Source of the DNA: Podaxis mareebaensis | Taxonomy: Eukaryota > Basidiomycota > Agaricomycetes > Agaricales > Agaricaceae | DNA: 64,000 nucleotides | Direction of reading: 5' to 3' | Assembly: GCA_018524725.1 (NCBI GenBank) | Contig: JAEUWP010000410.1 | Location: 1-64,000, forward strand | Translations under genes and position numbers: made by a program | Notes under the pieces: model-generated | The model's database searches: none | Told to the model about the DNA's origin: nothing | The model's input: the letters and a program-made list of their open reading frames with translations, nothing else | Part shown: piece after piece, positions 59,201-64,000 of the stretch | How the letters are laid out: each line of letters starts with the position of its first letter | Position numbering within the stretch: the stretch's first letter is position 1

Positions 59201-60966
59201 GTTATCATACCGACTTTGACGGCGAGCGCGTCTCGGTAAAGGGTCTCCTGATGGTCCGTATCACGAATATTGAGGGAGGGTCATTGAGTGGCAAGGTCGA
59301 GTCTTGCAGTGGCCGGGGTGAGGTTTCTGGGAGCGTCGAAGGGGAACAGGGTGCTCCTCGCCAAGTGGAAATAATCCTACACAATGAGCTTGGTGGTAAC
59401 ACCCTCTACAGACTTTCCGGCACGTTCGATCCTGTCGCTCAAACAATCATTGGGACGTATGAAGTTGAGGGCGAGGACGAGGACGAGGGGGAAGACGAGG
59501 AGGAAGAAGAAGAGGAAGAAGGAGGGGAGGAGGAGGAAGGAGAAGAGGAAGAAAAAGAGGAAGATCAGGACGGGGATGGGAGCAAGGAAGATGGGGAGGA
59601 AGAGCAAGTGGACGAAGGGGAAGAGAGCGGAGATGTGGATGAGGAAGCATATAAGAAAGAGGTTGAGGCACAGATAGGAACCGGAGTTCAACAGGGCCAG
59701 AATGAGGACGAGCAGCAATCGGAGACGAACCATGCAGATGAGGGCCCCGAAGATGAAGATACTCAGGAAGACGATGGCAAAGATGACGAGACTGAGGAAG
59801 AGAGCCAAGAATATTTTACCTTTACCCTCACCCGAACGCCACCGGAATTCTATCGATTTCGGTATTCCCCAGAAGAGTTTCAAGAAAATGCTGCGAAAGC
59901 TCGCTGGGCCTTTGCATGCAAGGCTGCGCTTTATCACGTTAAGAAGAAACGCTGGACATGGCCTTTCCTGAAAGAACGTATAGCGGAGCGGAGGCGGGTA
60001 GTTGAATTGCGCTTACGCTCATGGGATGAGGACAACGGTCTGGCACCGTGTCGGAGTCTCACCGCGGAAGAGGACAACGAGCTCGACAAACTTGACGATT
60101 CCATGTCCCCCACCGTCTCCGGCCTTTGCTGGGCACTGGTCGAATACCTCAGCGACAGAGAGGCATACCTCTTGTGAGTCGATTCCTTCCCTAGATACCA
60201 CTAAACTGACTGACCTACCACAGCAACTACTGCTGCGATGGCTGCGAGCGCGATATTTTATATCCTGGATACATGTGCTTGCAGTGCGTGACTGCTGATC
60301 ATTCAGACATGATCAACCTCTGCCCAGATTGCGTGAACGAGGCCATAACCAACAACGATTTCATCCATGACAAGACCCACTCGATGCTCAAGACGTCCAA
60401 AGTCATACATGATTATCGGATTGCTTTCCTGATCCGGGATGCTAGGGCGCTTGTTGAACGGATTAAGGGCACCTTCCGAGACGTCGAAGCCAGCCGCAAG
60501 CCTTCACATCCCGAGGCTAGAATCAAGGATAAAGGGAGTAAACTTCTTTGTGCCTGCTGCAGCAAGCCCGTCTTGTTACCATGCTTCGTTTGTGCTACCT
60601 GCAGTATGTGAACCTTCGGTCATCTTTGGTCTAAACCTGACGCAGCTACCTAATTCAGCCCGAGATACTTTCATTTGCAATGAATGTGACTCTACGAACG
60701 CGCCAGTACTATCAAATGGTCCCTCCCCTCTACACGAGCCCTCTCACATCACCGTTCGTTTGGTCGACACGCACGAAGAAAAATTTGAGCAAGATGCAAC
60801 TGACGTTACGATCAAACGACTGGAAGCTTTGGAGAAGGCGTTGCAAGATCGGGTTAACGTCCTTGAGGAACGATTGAATAAGATAGATGGCAAATTGGAA
60901 GAACGATTCAGTTCTTTGGAGACTTTGTTAAGGCAATTAATTGGAGTTAAGGAAGCATCGGTTTGA
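56294..60966 (+). CDS. EF-hand/ZZ-finger protein, copy C (intact)
   Basis: Fourteen exons keep phase and give 1327 residues: 56294-56405, 56464-56676, 56728-56842, 56898-57043, 57094-57644, 57698-57724, 57780-58105, 58159-58190, 58242-58570, 58621-58777, 58834-58895, 58948-60173, 60224-60603, 60659-60966. Exons 2, 3, 4, 6, 8, 9, 10 and 11 have the same length as in B. Domains: N-terminal helical module (QVHPFIG, VAVVAFKLVVTL) to about residue 330; EF-hand DDDGTGFISIKE near 475; GxWTG beta domain (GIWTGHCY) near 765; a very acidic linker of about 100 residues; a helical domain; ZZ finger 1 (CDGC, CLQC, CPDC, HDKTH) near 1100; zinc module 2 (CACC, CFVCATC, CNEC) near 1210; coiled-coil tail. Intron 8 uses a GC donor (GCAAGA). 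A cytoplasmic regulatory role is plausible but unproven. Confidence 0.85.
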
Positions 60967-61042
60967 GCGTTGGGTACATCCTGTGTAGTGTTGTCTACTT
61001 TCACTATATCTACTACCAATACCAAATCACATTTATCTTGCT

Positions 61043-62087
61043 TCACCGTTCTGGATATGGCACCCCAAATCGATCCACCTCCCAACCGTTCACTCGATAA
61101 TCGACCCATACAGCCTCAAGCCGCTTGGTATTATTCCATAGCCTACGGCGATTGCGAGTGGAGTCTTCAGAATAGACCGCATATATGAACTGGATGAGAG
61201 GAAAGCCGGGAGCTGAAAGATCGTGGTTTTGAAGAGTCGGAGATGCAGGCACCCACGATCTGACTGCCTCCATGAATTCCTCAAACTCCTCCGGTTCTTG
61301 TTTGATCGGGTGGATCCAGAACATAGCGCGGGCCGGGTCTGGTTCTAGCATCTCTCTGAGAACCATGCTGGTGAATTTGGCATCTGAGACCAGGTCATGC
61401 ATTTGCTTCGACACCACCATGAGGCCCAGGTACGTCGCGAGGCTTGGAAGCCAGCCAAATATCTGGACAAGGATCTCTGTGGAGAAGCGAGCAAGAGTCC
61501 CAATCGTGGAAAAAGTCTCCACCGCGCGAGGCGGGACGTCAAACCCCAGGACCGGTAGCTCCACCAGGCCGTTTGGGCCGGTGGCACGAGGCCATCTAGC
61601 ATGATAAAGCAGAACGTCAGCAATTTCCGAGACCGACTTCTTGATGTTATGCAGCTACCTGTGGGGCGTGGCGAACATCCAATAGCCATAATCATCGTAA
61701 ATGCACTCCATCAGCCTTTCCCTGTCATAACCATTCCTTAGCCCCTCAGCAGTCGCAACTGGGTAGACTGATTCTGTCGCAAGAAAACTTTGCGTTTGCT
61801 CCAGAGTCCGCTCGGCTCCTCCTGGCTCCAGCCATTCTAGCCAACCATCGACTAAGTAGGTTTTAGATGAGCATTAGTTGGCGCACCCAAAGGTAGCCGT
61901 ACTCGCCTCTTCCGGTTTCCCTCGAATTGATTACTTCATATAGCTCCCCTGCGAAAGACAACTCCCTTCCATCCCACATGGATGGTAATCGTGCACGGTC
62001 AATCCACGCTTCGAGGTACCGGTAACAGCACTCAGACAGGAAAAAGTTTCCGAAACCTCTCTGCCAATAAGCACCCGTGCGTGTCAT
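61043..62087 (-). CDS. F-box-like protein
   Basis: Three exons (62087-61907, 61851-61659, 61595-61043) keep phase and give 308 residues. The F-box-like segment RFSTEILVQIFGWLPSLAT is followed by VSKQMHDLV and, near the end, RNRRRLWNNTKRLEA and GWEVDRFGVPYPER, a pattern seen in agaricomycete F-box proteins. F-box proteins recruit substrates to SCF ubiquitin ligases. The first intron would use a GC donor (GCGAGT). In this model the F-box sits in the second half, which is unusual. The alternative is two genes: a partial one (62087-61656) and an F-box gene starting at the Met at 61564. It converges with EF-hand/ZZ gene C (76 bp between stops). Confidence 0.6.
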
Positions 62088-62441
62088 TTGTCGGAAAAAC
62101 CCGCAGCACGTCACAATGCATTAGTTTGCGTTCTCACGCCAACGTGCATTGCTGCAAAACTCGGGCCTTTTTTGGCAATTTAACCCAAAAGTAGTTCGCA
62201 AGAGCGCATTCTCACGACCCAGACCCTGGTTGGAGCTATTATTAAGACTAGAATTTTTGAGTGGCAGTGCGTTGCTGCCCGGTTGCAATTGGTTGCGACA
62301 CTTTGAATAAATCTGCCTCAACAGAGTGATGCAAGAGCGCATCTACAAGTGAGCGCAGGTATAGATATGCATGCACAACACTAGAAATTTCACAAATTAC
62401 AAGAAGCGTAGTTAATGTAGCGGGTGTATGCAGCAAAGATT
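62088..62441. other. Intergenic, no gene seen
   Basis: Short stretch with recurring GCGCATTCTCACG and GCGTTCTCACGCC-type words but no clear repeat unit or coding frame. Confidence 0.4.
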
Positions 62442-64000
62442 TCATTTGTTCCTCTTTGAGCGCCGGGTAGGAGCCTGGCTGCTACCTCTTGCTGCAAGTC
62501 GTTTGTTCACTTTCTGCTTTGCGGGCCCGGAATTTTCTTCAACGTTCTCGACGCTATCAAAGGGTGGCTGTATTGGCCTTTGGGCATCGCTCGTTTCTGG
62601 AGATGTCTGGTGGAGCCCACCAAAAGTACAGTGAGCAACAAATACCTTCAGTTGCGACTGCGAACGAATTATGTACTTACGGTTGTTGCCGTGTCGGCCT
62701 CTTCGAATTGAGAGCGCTCTCCATCTGTGGGACTCGGGCAATTTGGTGTCAGTGATGGAGCCCCACGGTGCTGTGTTTGCAGCTGAACATGGTTCGCATT
62801 CTGGTGGACATAAGTGTTTGGTCCCTGTTCGGTCATTGCAGGTCATTGTGAGTGAATGTGGATGGATGTAAATGTATAAGTTGCTACTTACGGTGTTCAA
62901 GTTGTGCCTTGGGGGTCCCACATTGAGATCGCCACTTCGAGCTCGCTCCCTTGGGATGTTTGGAGGGTCACCCGACTCTGAATCCGACTCATCAACATCA
63001 ATAGCGTCGTCTACACCGCTTATGTACTCTCCATCTTCATCATCTCTATTAGATTTTTGTCCCTTGAAGACTCGCTCATTGTACCACCTGAAGATGCTAA
63101 GCTTATTCATCCTGATACGGCCAAGGAGAATCTCCTTGTAGCGGTCAAATAGTGCATGGTAGCAGATACCTGACTCAGAACCAATGTCTCTGAATTGCTT
63201 GTCGCCAGAAAACAGGAATATCGCCTGTAGGCAGTTACTGTTCAGTGATCTGATACAAGAATGGACTGATAACTTCTTACCAAAGTTGCTACGAAAGCGA
63301 TTGAACCAGGCGAAACATCAGTAACTCCCCAGATCTCACCAAAGGTTGGTCGGGAGGGGGCCCTCTTATCTCCACTCAATGACGATCTTGCAAATAGAAT
63401 CACGCGAAGCATCTGAATGATCAACGTGATAGCATTGAGCTTTCGAACTTTCTGAGTTTGCTTTAAGAGTGACGGTACCTTGGGTAATTCTGGTGCCATG
63501 AAAATGAATTTCAGGTTACTCGCATTTCGACCGGGAAATAACACAGGAGCATATTTCACTCTTATTTCGTCAGGCCCATAGATTGCTGCACGGAATTCTG
63601 GATGTTTGGCTCGCTGTGCCATAGGTACGTGGCGAAACTCAGCCAGTATTGGGAAGATCCGGCCTTCAACGTCGCGAACTTTGCTGACCAGTGTCCTGCG
63701 ATTTGCGTTAAGGGTGGCTGTGAACTGGAGGTGGTTGAGATAAGTTTTGAAGTAGAACTTAAAGGTCAACGTACAAGAGTGCTGAACTCTGCTGGAAAAG
63801 TAACCATGACAGTGTGGAGAACCACTGGCAAACTTTCGTACAGCTCACTTGCAATTGCTTGTCTTGCAAGGTCAGTATTTTGGTATCGGCCAGGGTCACC
63901 AGGGTCAATCCGCTCTTCGAGAGGTATAGGTTCGGTTGGAATAGCACTGGTGGGAACATGGAGTTCATACATCAAGCCAAACTTTTTGGCTTCATGTCGG
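62442..64000 (-). CDS. DUF6698-like hypothetical protein (runs off right edge)
   Basis: The frame is open at the right edge, so the N-terminus is missing. Exons with consistent phase are 64000-63775, 63724-63281, 63224-62892, 62824-62681 and 62606-62442. The block FGEIWGVTDVSPGSIAFVATL joined to AIFLFSGDKQF, then GICYHALFDRYKEILL and WYNERVF, is the pattern of the agaricomycete DUF6698 family as I remember it. The C-terminal exons are Ser/Asp-rich, then basic (TRRSKRNK), and may be a disordered, nuclear-targeted tail. The last acceptor (62607) was chosen because it keeps frame with a normal intron length. Function unknown. Confidence 0.6.

Noticed and set aside
59377..59937. Minus-strand open frame rich in Leu/Phe, looking like a membrane protein
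   Set aside because: Antisense of the Glu/Asp-rich linker of gene C, with no splice partners or conserved motif.

Overview
The window comes from a filamentous basidiomycete, most likely an agaricomycete. Genes carry many short (about 50-60 nt) introns. Recognisable families include a trichodiene-synthase-like terpene synthase, an agaricomycete-type NACHT/NLR remnant, an F-box protein, a DUF6698-like protein and a multi-copy EF-hand/ZZ family. Ty3/Gypsy elements show CpG-directed decay. The species cannot be named from the sequence. Calls rest on reading frames, splice-phase bookkeeping and motif recognition; no database was searched.

Layout. 1-534 is the start of a minus-strand gene that runs off the left edge. 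621-15731 is a Ty3/Gypsy element with a 5'-truncated left LTR, a decayed gag-pol, and two spliced antisense genes between integrase and the 3' LTR. 15732 to about 21050 is a second decayed Gypsy element, cut off at its 5' end by the first. 21150-22700 is a CpG-eroded copy of a serine beta-lactamase-like gene, and 23028-28002 is a half-eroded copy (A) of the EF-hand/ZZ gene. 28239-30380 is the intact beta-lactamase-like gene. Next come a terpene synthase whose last intron ends in AA instead of AG, a Ser/Pro-rich single-pass membrane protein, a LAMTOR1/Ego1-like protein and an NLR remnant with a tail like that of the EF-hand/ZZ genes.

40.2-49.0 kb is an ordinary housekeeping block: tRNA-Thr, USE1-type SNARE, SQS1-type G-patch/R3H protein, tRNA-Asp, SEC2-type Rab exchange factor and a 2OG-Fe(II) oxygenase. 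51-61 kb holds two further EF-hand/ZZ genes in tandem: B, full length except for one premature TGA, and C, intact. The right end has an F-box protein and a DUF6698-like gene that runs off the edge.

Two themes stand out. First, CpG to TpG/CpA erosion covers both retroelements and continues for about 4 kb into the adjacent duplicated host genes, fading inside EF-hand/ZZ copy A. Second, the EF-hand/ZZ family joins an N-terminal helical module resembling N-terminal regions of basidiomycete NLR-like proteins to an EF-hand, a GxWTG beta domain, two zinc modules and a coiled-coil tail. It is locally amplified, its linkers vary in length, and it lies near an NLR remnant. It is the best candidate here for an undescribed signalling or self-recognition system.
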